Assembly (NCBI RefSeq): GCF_007970185.1
Contig: NZ_CP042431.1
Coordinates: 3,658,001-3,722,000 of the forward strand
Length of the DNA stretch: 64,000 bases
DNA from: Pseudobacter ginsenosidimutans
GTDB taxonomy: Bacteria > Bacteroidota > Bacteroidia > Chitinophagales > Chitinophagaceae
Reading direction: 5' to 3'
The notes beneath the pieces were generated by a model. The model was not told the origin of the DNA. It searched no databases and saw only the letters and a list, made by a program, of their open reading frames with translations. The stretch's first letter is position 1. Each line of letters starts with the position of its first letter. The position numbers and the translations under genes are program-made. Shown piece by piece: positions 45,630-54,492 of this stretch.

Positions 45630-45661
45630 AAAAAAACCAGCCTGAAACGGCTGGTTTTTTT
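45630..45661 (+). terminator. rho-independent terminator closing module copy 1
   Basis: Arms AAAAAAACCAGCC and GGCTGGTTTTTTT around a TGAAAC loop, ending in a T run. It marks the 3' boundary of the first module. Confidence 0.9.
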
Positions 45662-45670
45662 ATGGATTCT

Positions 45671-45682
45671 GGTCGATCGACC
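45671..45682. repeat. 12-bp palindrome GGTCGATCGACC
   Basis: A perfect palindrome between the copy 1 terminator and the copy 2 sigma promoter. It could be a regulator site; no second instance was noticed in the window. Confidence 0.35.
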
Positions 45683-45764
45683 GGGCAAAAAAATTTCCTG
45701 TTCTGAAAATAACCGCTAATTTAGGTGCCGGTATCATTCGTAACCTGTCCTGTTTTTTCCTCCT

Positions 45765-45772
45765 TATTTTTG
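45765..45772 (+). promoter_or_regulatory. -7 element upstream of the module copy 2 sigma gene
   Basis: TATTTTTG matches TAnnTTTG exactly, 26 bp before the ATG at 45799. No good -33 element is seen at 19-20 bp, consistent with a weak or activator-dependent promoter. Confidence 0.5.
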
Positions 45773-45798
45773 CATTACCAAAACAACGCTAAACCCAG

Positions 45799-46389
45799 AT
45801 GCAGGACAGATCCCTTCAAAAACATTGGTTCAAACAAATAGCCGAAGGCGATGAAACTGCTTTCAGGAGCCTGTTTGAAACCTACTGGGACCACCTGTAT
45901 ACTGTTGCCATGCTGCTTACAAAATCTGAAACGCTCTCGGAAGATATCGTACAGGAAACCTTTCTTAAAGTTTGGAATAAACGAAGGGAATTGCCTGAGG
46001 TAGATAAGCCGGAAGGATATTTGTTTATCATTGCACGTAATCAGATATATAATTTGATGAAGCAGCAGCAGCGTGAGATCAAATATCGCAAATATGTGCT
46101 CGATTGGTTCGAAGCTGCCAATGAAACTCCCGAGAATGACCTCCTGTTCAAAGAATCCTCACAATTGCTTCACCGGGCTATAGGACAATTAAGCAGCCAC
46201 CAGCAAACGGTTTACAAGCTCACACGCGAACAGGGACTGAGCTATGAAGAAACTGCCAGAACCCTGAACATTTCTACGAGCACTGTTCGTAATCATATGG
46301 TGAATTCCCTCAAAATTATCCGGGAGTACCTTAAAACCCACACATCTCCGCTGGTATTCACTATTGCCATGCTGGAAACATTGAAATAA
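45799..46389 (+). CDS. ECF-type sigma factor of module copy 2
   Basis: A 196-residue ECF sigma with an ATG start. Region 2 spans about 20-88 (LSEDIVQETFLKVWNKRRELP) and region 4 about 128-180 (LSSHQQTVYKLTREQGLSYEETARTLNISTSTVRNHMVNSLKIIREYLK). It is only distantly similar to the copy 1 sigma even though the downstream ABC and MutS-like genes are closely related, so it has diverged or been exchanged. It should be paired with the FecR encoded next and read a separate promoter set. Confidence 0.92.
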   Translation: MQDRSLQKHWFKQIAEGDETAFRSLFETYWDHLYTVAMLLTKSETLSEDIVQETFLKVWNKRRELPEVDKPEGYLFIIARNQIYNLMKQQQREIKYRKYVLDWFEAANETPENDLLFKESSQLLHRAIGQLSSHQQTVYKLTREQGLSYEETARTLNISTSTVRNHMVNSLKIIREYLKTHTSPLVFTIAMLETLK

Positions 46390-46545
46390 TTTATCGTTCC
46401 CCTTTTTGTCTATAATTGTTGCTGGTATTGAGTTGTAGAGGAGGGGGGTGTGAAAATTCCTTAAAGGCCGGTGTGATTTCCGCATCTTTTCTTAAAAAAA
46501 TTAGTAATTCCCGTAGACCTCAAACTTTAATCGATTGTCTTTATT

Positions 46546-47751
46546 ATGATGAAGAATTTTGAGCAATTATTTGAAGGCTGGATGGCCGGTACACTTTCAA
46601 AGGAAGAGGTCAATGTATTCCTCGACCGGTTGGAACAGACCTCTGCCTATCCAAACCTGATCGATGCTGCACTGGATAATTCCGAACACAAAGGACTTGG
46701 CAATGTTGAGTTGATGGAAAAACTGTACAGCCGGATACTGGTGTCGAAAGATACTGTACAGGCACCTGTGCGTAAGCTCTTCCCCGCTGCAGTAAAATGG
46801 GCGGCTGCGATCCTCGTGTTCATTGGAGCCGCAACAGCCTGGTGGATGATCAGGGGGCATGAAGATACGGCTGTACCTGTAGTGACCGTGAATGGAGCTG
46901 ATCAGTTGCTGCCGGGTGGCGACAGGGCAATACTCTTGCTGAGTAATGGAGAGAAACTCATTCTAGACAGCGTTGCCAATGGCCAGCTTGCCAAACAGGA
47001 AGGCGCCCTGATCTACAAATCCGAAGAGGGGCAGCTGGATTATAAACAACAAGCATCAACCGGTGGCGTCAGCGAAAAAATTGCTTATAACACATTATTT
47101 ACACCCAAAGGCGGACAATATAAACTCACACTCCCCGACGGGACAAAAGTATGGTTGAATGCCGGATCTTCCATCAGGTACCCCACCGTTTTCGATCATA
47201 CCGAAAGAAAGGTGGATATTACCGGTGAAGTTTATTTTGAAGTAGCCAAGGTTCTATCTGAAAAGGGTAACAGGAAGAAGCCTTTTAAAGTGGTGGTTAA
47301 TGACCTGTCTGCAAATAGAGACATGGAAATCGAAGTGTTGGGAACCCATTTTAACGTTAATGCATATGCGAACGAACCGGCTATAAGAACTACTTTGTTC
47401 GAAGGATCCGTAAGACTGAAAAAGGATAAAGACAAATACCTCCTGCAACCAGGCCAGCAGGCACAATTCAACACAAACGGAGAAAATAAGATAATGTCAG
47501 AGATCAATGCAGAAGAAGTGCTGGCATGGAAGAATGGTTTATTTGTTTTTGATCATACAGACCTGCAGACTGTTATGCGCCAGTTGGAGCGCTGGTATGA
47601 TGTGCAGGTGGAATACCGCGGTGCCGTACCCGATATGAAATTCGGCGGAGAAATTCCAAGGAATGCCAGGCTTCAGGAAGTACTGAACACTTTACAAAAA
47701 TCGAAACTGCGTTTCATTACAGAAGGTAGAAAGATCATCGTAATCCCGTAA
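46546..47751 (+). CDS. FecR family anti-sigma factor of module copy 2
   Basis: A 401-residue inner-membrane anti-sigma with a cytoplasmic N terminus (about 1-75), a membrane helix (about 85-103, WAAAILVFIGAATAWWMI), a FecR domain (about 145-255, TPKGGQYKLTLPDGTKVWLNAGS and GTHFNVNAYANE) and a C-terminal DUF4974 domain ending KLRFITEGRKIIVIP. Two adjacent ATGs start the gene. The C-terminal half is similar to the copy 1 FecR, while the N-terminal sigma-binding part is much less so, which matches the divergence of the sigma factors. Confidence 0.93.
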   Translation: MMKNFEQLFEGWMAGTLSKEEVNVFLDRLEQTSAYPNLIDAALDNSEHKGLGNVELMEKLYSRILVSKDTVQAPVRKLFPAAVKWAAAILVFIGAATAWWMIRGHEDTAVPVVTVNGADQLLPGGDRAILLLSNGEKLILDSVANGQLAKQEGALIYKSEEGQLDYKQQASTGGVSEKIAYNTLFTPKGGQYKLTLPDGTKVWLNAGSSIRYPTVFDHTERKVDITGEVYFEVAKVLSEKGNRKKPFKVVVNDLSANRDMEIEVLGTHFNVNAYANEPAIRTTLFEGSVRLKKDKDKYLLQPGQQAQFNTNGENKIMSEINAEEVLAWKNGLFVFDHTDLQTVMRQLERWYDVQVEYRGAVPDMKFGGEIPRNARLQEVLNTLQKSKLRFITEGRKIIVIP

Positions 47752-47854
47752 CTATTTTTTATAAACCTTTACTGAACTGGCTTCCTGCATGGAAGGCAAC
47801 AGGCATCCTATTGATCGAAAATTATTAACCACCGAAATCAACTGTTGCATCATC

Positions 47855-50800
47855 ATGAAACTAACTGCTGTTTTATTAGTGATCATTGCCTTGTTGGCAG
47901 GTTTGCGGGGAGAAGCCCAGACAGTGACGCTTTCCGTAAAGAATGCCAAGCTCGAAAATGTGCTGAAAGGCTTCAAAAAACAAACCGGCTATTCATTTTT
48001 TTACAATGAGGATCTGTTGGCAAAAGCAACCCGTGTAACGCTGGAGCTTAACAATACGCAGCTTGCAGATGCTCTGTCTGCCATCTTCAGTAAACAGCCG
48101 GCGCTTGATTATTCTATCAATGGCCCGATTGTAACGATCCATGAAAAAATTGTTGTACAGAACAAATCCGGCCAACCTAACGGTAACGATCAAACTACAA
48201 CACTTGCTGTTCCCGGCAAAAGCATAAAGGGAACTGTATTCAATAAACGATACGAAGCATTGGGGAATGCCAGTGTAATGATCAAAGGACGGAACAAAGG
48301 AACCAGTACTGCCACAGATGGATCTTTCAAGCTGGATGATTTGAATGAAGAAGATGTTTTAATAGTCAGCTATATAGGGTACAATACTACAGAAATGCCC
48401 GTCAAGGGCAGGGGAACGATCACATTCATGCTGGAGGAAACTACCAACCAGCTCGATGAAGTAGTTGCCCAGGGCTATAGCAAAACCACCAAAAGATTAA
48501 GTACCTCATCGGTAGCAAAAGTGAGCGGAGAAGAGATTGCGCGGCAACCAATAATGAATCCGATCCTTGCATTGCAGGGGAAAGTGCCGGGCATGGTGCT
48601 TACTCCCGTGGTAGGATATGCGGCCAGTCCGGTGTTGATAGACATCAGAGGCCGCGGACTATTGTCCGATGCCAGCAGCAATCCTTTGATCATCATCGAT
48701 GGTATGCCGCTTCCGGTTGGTTCAAACCAGGGAACAGCTGCAGGTGACGGTCCGGTACAAGGGTTAATGGCAGCGTTAAGCCCGGTTCAGAGCCAGAATT
48801 TCCTCTTTGGATTGAATCCAAAAGATATCGAGAGTATTGAAGTACTGAAAGATATTGGGGCCACTGCAATCTATGGCTCTACAGGCGCTAATGGTGTTAT
48901 CCTGATCACCACGAAGAGGGGAAAATCTGTCACTTCCGATCTGACGGTGAATGTAAATTATGGCATTTCCAAAATCACCCGTTACTGGGATCTGCTGGAT
49001 ACAAAGCAGTACCTCCAGATGCGAAGAGAGGCTCTTTATAATGACGGCCTCGTTCCTTCGAAAATAAATGCACCTGACCTGGTAGACTGGGATACTACCA
49101 GGTATACGGACTGGCAGCGTGAAGTATGGGGAAGAACAGCCGGTGCGCTGAATGCTACAGTAAGTTATTCCGGTGGTACTCCTAATTTCTCTCATCGCAT
49201 TTCAGCCAATTACTCGAGGCCCGATGATATAACTACTGTATCGGGGAAAAATGAAACTATCGGATTCAACCTGGCGCTTGATCGCAGAAGCAACAATCAA
49301 AAATTCAACACTTCTTTGACTGTTTCCTATATTCATTCCTTTCTCAACATGATCTCGGCTTCAAATGCTGCCAGCTTACCGCCGAACGCGCCTCCCATTT
49401 TCGATTCAGCAGGAAATTTGAACTACGGGCCATGGATCGGCACCGGATTTGAAACCAACTTCAGTTCTTTCGAATCATTACTCAGACCTATTGAAAGCAA
49501 ATCGAATGTTCTCAACAGCAGTTTCCGGATCACTTACCAGGTAGCGAAAGGCTTATCGCTTATTACCATGCTGGGATATTCGATCAGTAACAATGATGGC
49601 ATTACCCTCACGCCGATCAGATCACAGAACCCTACAAAGAACCCTACAGGAAGTTCATCCTTAAGCAAAAGCCAAACCAGGAGCTGGAACCTGGAACCTC
49701 AATTCTCTTATGATGGCAGCCTGTTTGGGAAAGACAGGATTGGGATCATCGGAGGCGTTACCATCAGGAAAACCAATGCAGAAAGTATGTCGGTTATGGC
49801 TACGGGTTATAATAACGATGCCATGCTCCGCTCATTTGCACTGGCAACTAATTATTATCCTTATAACACTTCCAGAATGTACAGATATGCCGGGGTGATG
49901 GGGCGGGCAGAGTATGTATGGGATAATAAGTATGTGATAAATGGGATCTGGAGAAGGGATGGCTCTTCCAGGTTTGGCCCGGGCAGAAGGTTTGGGAATT
50001 TCTGGTCCGCAGGTATTGCCTGGATTGCTTCTGATGAAAAGTGGCTCAGGAATGCATTGTCGCCCGTTGTCAGCTTTCTCAAATTAAATGCCAATATAGG
50101 AACAGCAGGCTCTGATGGTGGAGGCGATTACCAGTATTTATCGCAGTGGTCCAGAGACAGGATGGTCAATTATGATGATGTGGTTCCCATGAAAAACCTT
50201 CATGCAGTAAATCAGTATTATCAATGGGCACTAACAAGGGAGCTGAATGCAGGCCTTCAAATTAATTTCATGGGTAGCGGAAAGCTGGGTTTATCTGTGA
50301 ACTATTACAGAAAGAGGATCGGAAACCAGCTGTTGCAAAATCCAACGCCCATCTTCACAGGATTCCCCGATGTGTTTGGTAACTGGAATGCTACAGTGCA
50401 GAACTCGGGATGGGAATTCAGCCTCAATGCAACTTTTATCAATAAGAAGAACTTCAGGTGGAATGGTTCTGTCAATGCAGGCATCAACAGGAACAGGTTG
50501 CTGGAATATCCGGATATTTTAAAGACCCCGCATTTTTCAAAATACCTGGTAGGACAACCCATAACCAATATCTATTTGTTGAATTACCTGGGAGTGGATC
50601 CGATGACGGGAACCTATCAATTCGAAGATTACAATGGTGACGGAAATATCGACAGGGCTTCTAAATTGCCCCCCAAAACAGCTCCCAGTGATCTGCAGAA
50701 AGAATTAGACATGCAGCCTCGTGTTACTGGTGGCATTAGCCAAAGCATAACTTATAGAAAATGGTCGCTTTTTCTCTCTTTCGATTATAAAGTGCAAAAG

Positions 50801-51187
50801 GGAAGAAATGCATATTATAATTTCTCCGGTCCGGGACAGTTCGGCAATATGCCACTGGAAATATTCAATAACCACTGGAGAGAACCCGGCGATAATGCAA
50901 GATTTGCCAAACTCTCAACGCTGACCTCTATGGCATCTTTTGCCAGAAGCCAGTCTACTCTGGGTTTTTCTGATGCGTCCTTTCTGAGGTTCAGTAATAT
51001 TTCCATCAGCTGTCAGTTACCTGAGCCGTGGCTGAAGAAGCTCGGAATGAAGAACGGTTCCTTTAATATCAATGCCCGTAATCTTTTTATCATCACCAGG
51101 TACGAAGGGATCGATCCTGAGATGCAATTCTTTGGTGGGATGCCTCCTGCTAAGACTATCACCGCCGGCTTTTCAATCACACTCTAA
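47855..51187 (+). CDS. SusC/RagA TonB-linked outer membrane transporter of module copy 2
   Basis: A transporter of 1110 residues counted from MKLTAVLLVIIALLAGLRGEAQ, the clean signal peptide; an ATG at 47789 would add 22 residues. STN (about 24-92), CarboxypepD_reg-like (about 130-205), plug beginning DEVVAQGYSKTTKRLSTSSVAKVSGEEIARQ with LKDIGATAIYGSTGANGVILITTK, then barrel ending MPPAKTITAGFSITL. The same special plug opening as the copy 1 SusC marks a module-specific subtype. Differences concentrate in the extracellular loops of the barrel, which may mean a different but related substrate. Confidence 0.94.
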   Translation: MKLTAVLLVIIALLAGLRGEAQTVTLSVKNAKLENVLKGFKKQTGYSFFYNEDLLAKATRVTLELNNTQLADALSAIFSKQPALDYSINGPIVTIHEKIVVQNKSGQPNGNDQTTTLAVPGKSIKGTVFNKRYEALGNASVMIKGRNKGTSTATDGSFKLDDLNEEDVLIVSYIGYNTTEMPVKGRGTITFMLEETTNQLDEVVAQGYSKTTKRLSTSSVAKVSGEEIARQPIMNPILALQGKVPGMVLTPVVGYAASPVLIDIRGRGLLSDASSNPLIIIDGMPLPVGSNQGTAAGDGPVQGLMAALSPVQSQNFLFGLNPKDIESIEVLKDIGATAIYGSTGANGVILITTKRGKSVTSDLTVNVNYGISKITRYWDLLDTKQYLQMRREALYNDGLVPSKINAPDLVDWDTTRYTDWQREVWGRTAGALNATVSYSGGTPNFSHRISANYSRPDDITTVSGKNETIGFNLALDRRSNNQKFNTSLTVSYIHSFLNMISASNAASLPPNAPPIFDSAGNLNYGPWIGTGFETNFSSFESLLRPIESKSNVLNSSFRITYQVAKGLSLITMLGYSISNNDGITLTPIRSQNPTKNPTGSSSLSKSQTRSWNLEPQFSYDGSLFGKDRIGIIGGVTIRKTNAESMSVMATGYNNDAMLRSFALATNYYPYNTSRMYRYAGVMGRAEYVWDNKYVINGIWRRDGSSRFGPGRRFGNFWSAGIAWIASDEKWLRNALSPVVSFLKLNANIGTAGSDGGGDYQYLSQWSRDRMVNYDDVVPMKNLHAVNQYYQWALTRELNAGLQINFMGSGKLGLSVNYYRKRIGNQLLQNPTPIFTGFPDVFGNWNATVQNSGWEFSLNATFINKKNFRWNGSVNAGINRNRLLEYPDILKTPHFSKYLVGQPITNIYLLNYLGVDPMTGTYQFEDYNGDGNIDRASKLPPKTAPSDLQKELDMQPRVTGGISQSITYRKWSLFLSFDYKVQKGRNAYYNFSGPGQFGNMPLEIFNNHWREPGDNARFAKLSTLTSMASFARSQSTLGFSDASFLRFSNISISCQLPEPWLKKLGMKNGSFNINARNLFIITRYEGIDPEMQFFGGMPPAKTITAGFSITL

Positions 51188-51196
51188 ATCTTTTGC

Positions 51197-52675
51197 ATGC
51201 TTACATTCAATTATAAATTTCTATTACTGGCAGCAGGCATCGTAATGAGTTCCTGCGAAAAACTGGTGGAGATCGATTCCCCTATCGATTCTATCACCTC
51301 AGCTGAGGTATTCAGTACAGATGAGCAGGCCAAAGCAGCGATGGCAGGCGTGTATACCAGGATGATCAATGGTGAAGATGGGAGAGGAACTGCCCGTACT
51401 TTATTCAGTGCCGGACTTGCAACCGTGCTCGGTGGCTTTTCTGCTGATGAACTGAATGTTGTGAATACCGCTGATGTTACCGGATTTTTCTCCTTCAATA
51501 CCAATAAGGTGTTACGGAACAATGGCATGTCTCCCGGTATATGGAGCTCTGCCTATACTGCCATCTATGGGGCCAATGCTGTGGTGGAAGGAATTGCTGC
51601 CTCCACTTCTTCAGCCCTTTCGGAAACTGCCAGAAAGAAACTGACAGCCGAAGCTAAGTTTGTAAGGGCATTATCCTATTTCTATCTCGTGAACTTTTTT
51701 GGTGATGTTCCCCTGGCGCTTACTGTTGATTTCAATCAGACCCGCAATGCCTCCAGAGCAAGCGTACCAGATGTGTACAAGCAGATCATCAGTGATCTGA
51801 AGGCTGCGCAGGCTGGTCTGCCTCCTGAAAATACCAATGCTGCAGGTGAACGGATCTATCCTGATAGCTGGGCCGCCACTGCTTTGCTGGCGCGCGTATA
51901 TCTCTACACTGGTGATCATGTGAATGCATTCAAACAATCGGGAACTGTGATCGCCAATACTGAGCGCTTCAGGCTGGAGCCTGATCTGCTGAACACTTTT
52001 CTGAAAACAAGCAAGGAAGCTATCATTCAGTTCAGGGTAAACCAGGCATCAGTGAGCGCCACCGGCAATGCTACTCCCGAAGGATTTTTTTTGATTCCCA
52101 CTACCAATGGCAGTAATCCGCCCTTCTATCATGTAGCCTATTATTTACCACAGGATCTGATCAATATTTTTGAACCAGATGATAAACGTTTCACTTCCTG
52201 GATAGGATTTTCCCCCGTCAATATTACGGGTAGTCCAAAATATTTTCCATTTAAATATAAAACAGGAGCTCACAATCGGGTGATGGGAGGCGTACCTACA
52301 GAATACTATATGGTACTGCGCCTGGCAGAACAATACCTGATCCGGGCGGAAGCAGCAGCCAAAGGCGCTTCTTCTCTCTCTGATGCCATCGATGATCTGA
52401 ATGTGATCCGGAACAGGGCTGGTGTTGGCTCTCTTCCTCATTCACTCAATCAGCAACAAGTGATCGATGCCATCGAAAAGGAGAGAAGACTGGAGCTATT
52501 CATGGAGTGGGGGCATCGCTGGTTCGACCTGAAGAGAACGGGAAGGGCAACAAATGTATTGTCTGAATATGTGATCAAACAACCCTGGGAAGGCGATTAT
52601 CAATTGCTTTATCCGATCCCAGAAACAGAACTGGAAGCAGGCCCGAATCTTATTCCCAATCCCGGTTATTACTAA
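51197..52675 (+). CDS. RagB/SusD family lipoprotein of module copy 2
   Basis: A 492-residue surface lipoprotein (lipobox GIVMSSCEK) with the same blocks as its copy 1 relative: VEIDSPIDSITSAEVF at the start, AEAKFVRALSYFYLVNFFGDVPLALTVDFNQTRN, SWAATALLARVYLYTGDHVNAF, YYMVLRLAEQYLIRAEAAAK and ELFMEWGHRWFDLKRTGRA...LLYPIPETELEAGPNLIPNPGYY. It lies 9 bp after SusC and should form its lid. Confidence 0.94.
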   Translation: MLTFNYKFLLLAAGIVMSSCEKLVEIDSPIDSITSAEVFSTDEQAKAAMAGVYTRMINGEDGRGTARTLFSAGLATVLGGFSADELNVVNTADVTGFFSFNTNKVLRNNGMSPGIWSSAYTAIYGANAVVEGIAASTSSALSETARKKLTAEAKFVRALSYFYLVNFFGDVPLALTVDFNQTRNASRASVPDVYKQIISDLKAAQAGLPPENTNAAGERIYPDSWAATALLARVYLYTGDHVNAFKQSGTVIANTERFRLEPDLLNTFLKTSKEAIIQFRVNQASVSATGNATPEGFFLIPTTNGSNPPFYHVAYYLPQDLINIFEPDDKRFTSWIGFSPVNITGSPKYFPFKYKTGAHNRVMGGVPTEYYMVLRLAEQYLIRAEAAAKGASSLSDAIDDLNVIRNRAGVGSLPHSLNQQQVIDAIEKERRLELFMEWGHRWFDLKRTGRATNVLSEYVIKQPWEGDYQLLYPIPETELEAGPNLIPNPGYY

Positions 52676-52685
52676 ACTTTTTTTT

Positions 52686-53489
52686 ATGAAGAACAAACAA
52701 CAAACCACCCATAAAGGATACTTCATTTTACTGATCATTGGTTTCTCATTCACCACTGGCTGTACCAAAGATGAAGCGGTTCCTGGTATAGCGGCTCTCA
52801 ATGTTTTCAATGGTGTGGTGGGATCCGGTGTGCTGGCTCCGGACCTGAGCAATGGGAATACGGGCATCCAATGGTATAAGGGATCCAACCTGATCACTTA
52901 CGGTAATGTGGGCGCCCCTTCTTCCTTCGATAGCAGGAAGAGCGTGCGGTTCAATTCCTATAGTGGCACCAGGAATATTAAATTCTATCAATACCCTGAT
53001 ACATTACCGCATAGTAAACCGGTGATACAACTGACGCTTGACCTGCCTGTCGGGTCCATCAACAGCCTTTTCTTAACCGGTAAACCGGATGCTCCGGATA
53101 CCCTTTTTATACGAGATCAATTGCCTTACCATCCGCCTTCAGACAGTGTTACCAGTATCAGGGTGGTGAACCTTATACCGGGATTGACAGTAAGTGTGAA
53201 CCTTCAGGATGATCCTTCAGGAAATGAAGTGGCTTCGCTGGGATATAAAGAGGTTACTGCATTCAAAGATTATTCTGTAAAGGGTACTGGTCTCCGTTAT
53301 GTTTTTGAGATCAGGAACGCTGTTACAGGTGATCTGGTGGCAACAGGCATTGCAGATGCAAGGAACATCAGCTCCAGTACTGCTGTGATCAATCATTACC
53401 GTTTCAGAAATGTGACCCTGGTGATCTATGGAGAATTGGGTAATACAGGAACAGGCGCCCCGAAGGTTGCCATCATGAGTAATTTCTAA
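52686..53489 (+). CDS. DUF4397-like surface lipoprotein of module copy 2
   Basis: A 267-residue lipoprotein (lipobox SFTTGCTK) homologous to the copy 1 protein along its full length, with the paired beta domains ALNVFNGVVGSG...VRFNSYSGTRNIKFYQYPD and TSIRVVNLIPGLTVSVNLQ...FKDYSVKGTGLRYVFEIRNAVTG. Conservation in both copies argues that it is an integral part of the module. Function unknown; assignment to DUF4397 is tentative. Confidence 0.65.
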   Translation: MKNKQQTTHKGYFILLIIGFSFTTGCTKDEAVPGIAALNVFNGVVGSGVLAPDLSNGNTGIQWYKGSNLITYGNVGAPSSFDSRKSVRFNSYSGTRNIKFYQYPDTLPHSKPVIQLTLDLPVGSINSLFLTGKPDAPDTLFIRDQLPYHPPSDSVTSIRVVNLIPGLTVSVNLQDDPSGNEVASLGYKEVTAFKDYSVKGTGLRYVFEIRNAVTGDLVATGIADARNISSSTAVINHYRFRNVTLVIYGELGNTGTGAPKVAIMSNF

Positions 53490-53507
53490 TCATTTATCAG
53501 AAATATT

Positions 53508-54434
53508 ATGAGCGCTATTCTAAAGATCGAGCATTTGTCGCACAGGTATAGCAGTAGCTGGGCTGTGCGCGACCTGAACATCGAAATTGGCCAAACCGGC
53601 ATTGTTGGTTTGCTCGGCTCCAACGGGGCTGGTAAATCAACTACCATGAATATCATTTGCGGTGTATTGAACCAAACTGAAGGTACTGTAACAGTGAATG
53701 GGTTCGATATCCGCGAACAACCTGAACAGGCAAAAAAGGATATCGGATTCCTTCCCCAGCATCCCCCGCTGTACCTGGATTTTACCATCGATGAATATCT
53801 TCATTATACCGCCAACCTGCGCGCCATGGATAAATCGAAGATCAGGGCTGCGGTGGACGAAGTGAAAGAGAAAACAGGTATTGGTCATTTCAGCAGCAGA
53901 CTGATCAAAAACCTTTCGGGTGGCTATCGCCAGCGTGTAGGCATTGCACAGGCACTCATTCATAAGCCGAAGCTGGTAGTGCTGGATGAGCCCACCAATG
54001 GCCTCGATCCCAACCAACTGATCGAAGCCAGGAAAATGATCCGGGAAATTGCGCAGGAACATGCTGTATTGTTATCGTCACATATTTTGTCGGAGATCCG
54101 TTTGCTCTGCAAGGATGTGATCATGATCGAATCCGGCAGGATGGTATTTTCAGATACGATGGATGCATTCGATAATTACATGTCGCCATCCAGCCTGCTG
54201 GTGACGCTTGAAAATATGCCGCCTGCAGCAGCATTAATGACCATCAAAGGGGTCAATAAAGTGGAAATGCTGACAGACAGACAAGTGCGTTTATATTTTG
54301 AGCCTGGTCAGATCATTAATGAAAGAGTAGTGGAAGCAAGCATGAAAAATAACTGGAGGCTGATGGAGATCAGTGCCGACAAAACATTGCTCGATGATAC
54401 CTTCAAACAACTCTCCATTCAGTCGGCCAACTAA
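53508..54434 (+). CDS. ABC transporter ATPase, GldA-like, module copy 2
   Basis: A 308-residue ATPase with all motifs intact (GSNGAGKS, LSGGYRQRVGIAQA, LVVLDEPTNGLDP, LLSSHILSE) and the same C-terminal extension as the copy 1 ATPase. By eye, well over four fifths of residues are the same, in contrast to the strongly diverged sigma factors. It should drive the permease pair that follows, although the type B permease of this copy is frameshifted. Confidence 0.9.
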   Translation: MSAILKIEHLSHRYSSSWAVRDLNIEIGQTGIVGLLGSNGAGKSTTMNIICGVLNQTEGTVTVNGFDIREQPEQAKKDIGFLPQHPPLYLDFTIDEYLHYTANLRAMDKSKIRAAVDEVKEKTGIGHFSSRLIKNLSGGYRQRVGIAQALIHKPKLVVLDEPTNGLDPNQLIEARKMIREIAQEHAVLLSSHILSEIRLLCKDVIMIESGRMVFSDTMDAFDNYMSPSSLLVTLENMPPAAALMTIKGVNKVEMLTDRQVRLYFEPGQIINERVVEASMKNNWRLMEISADKTLLDDTFKQLSIQSAN

Positions 54435-54492
54435 GTAATGGCCCTTTTATTCTCTCAATCTTACTCCATTTAACAAGTTTAAATACCAATCT

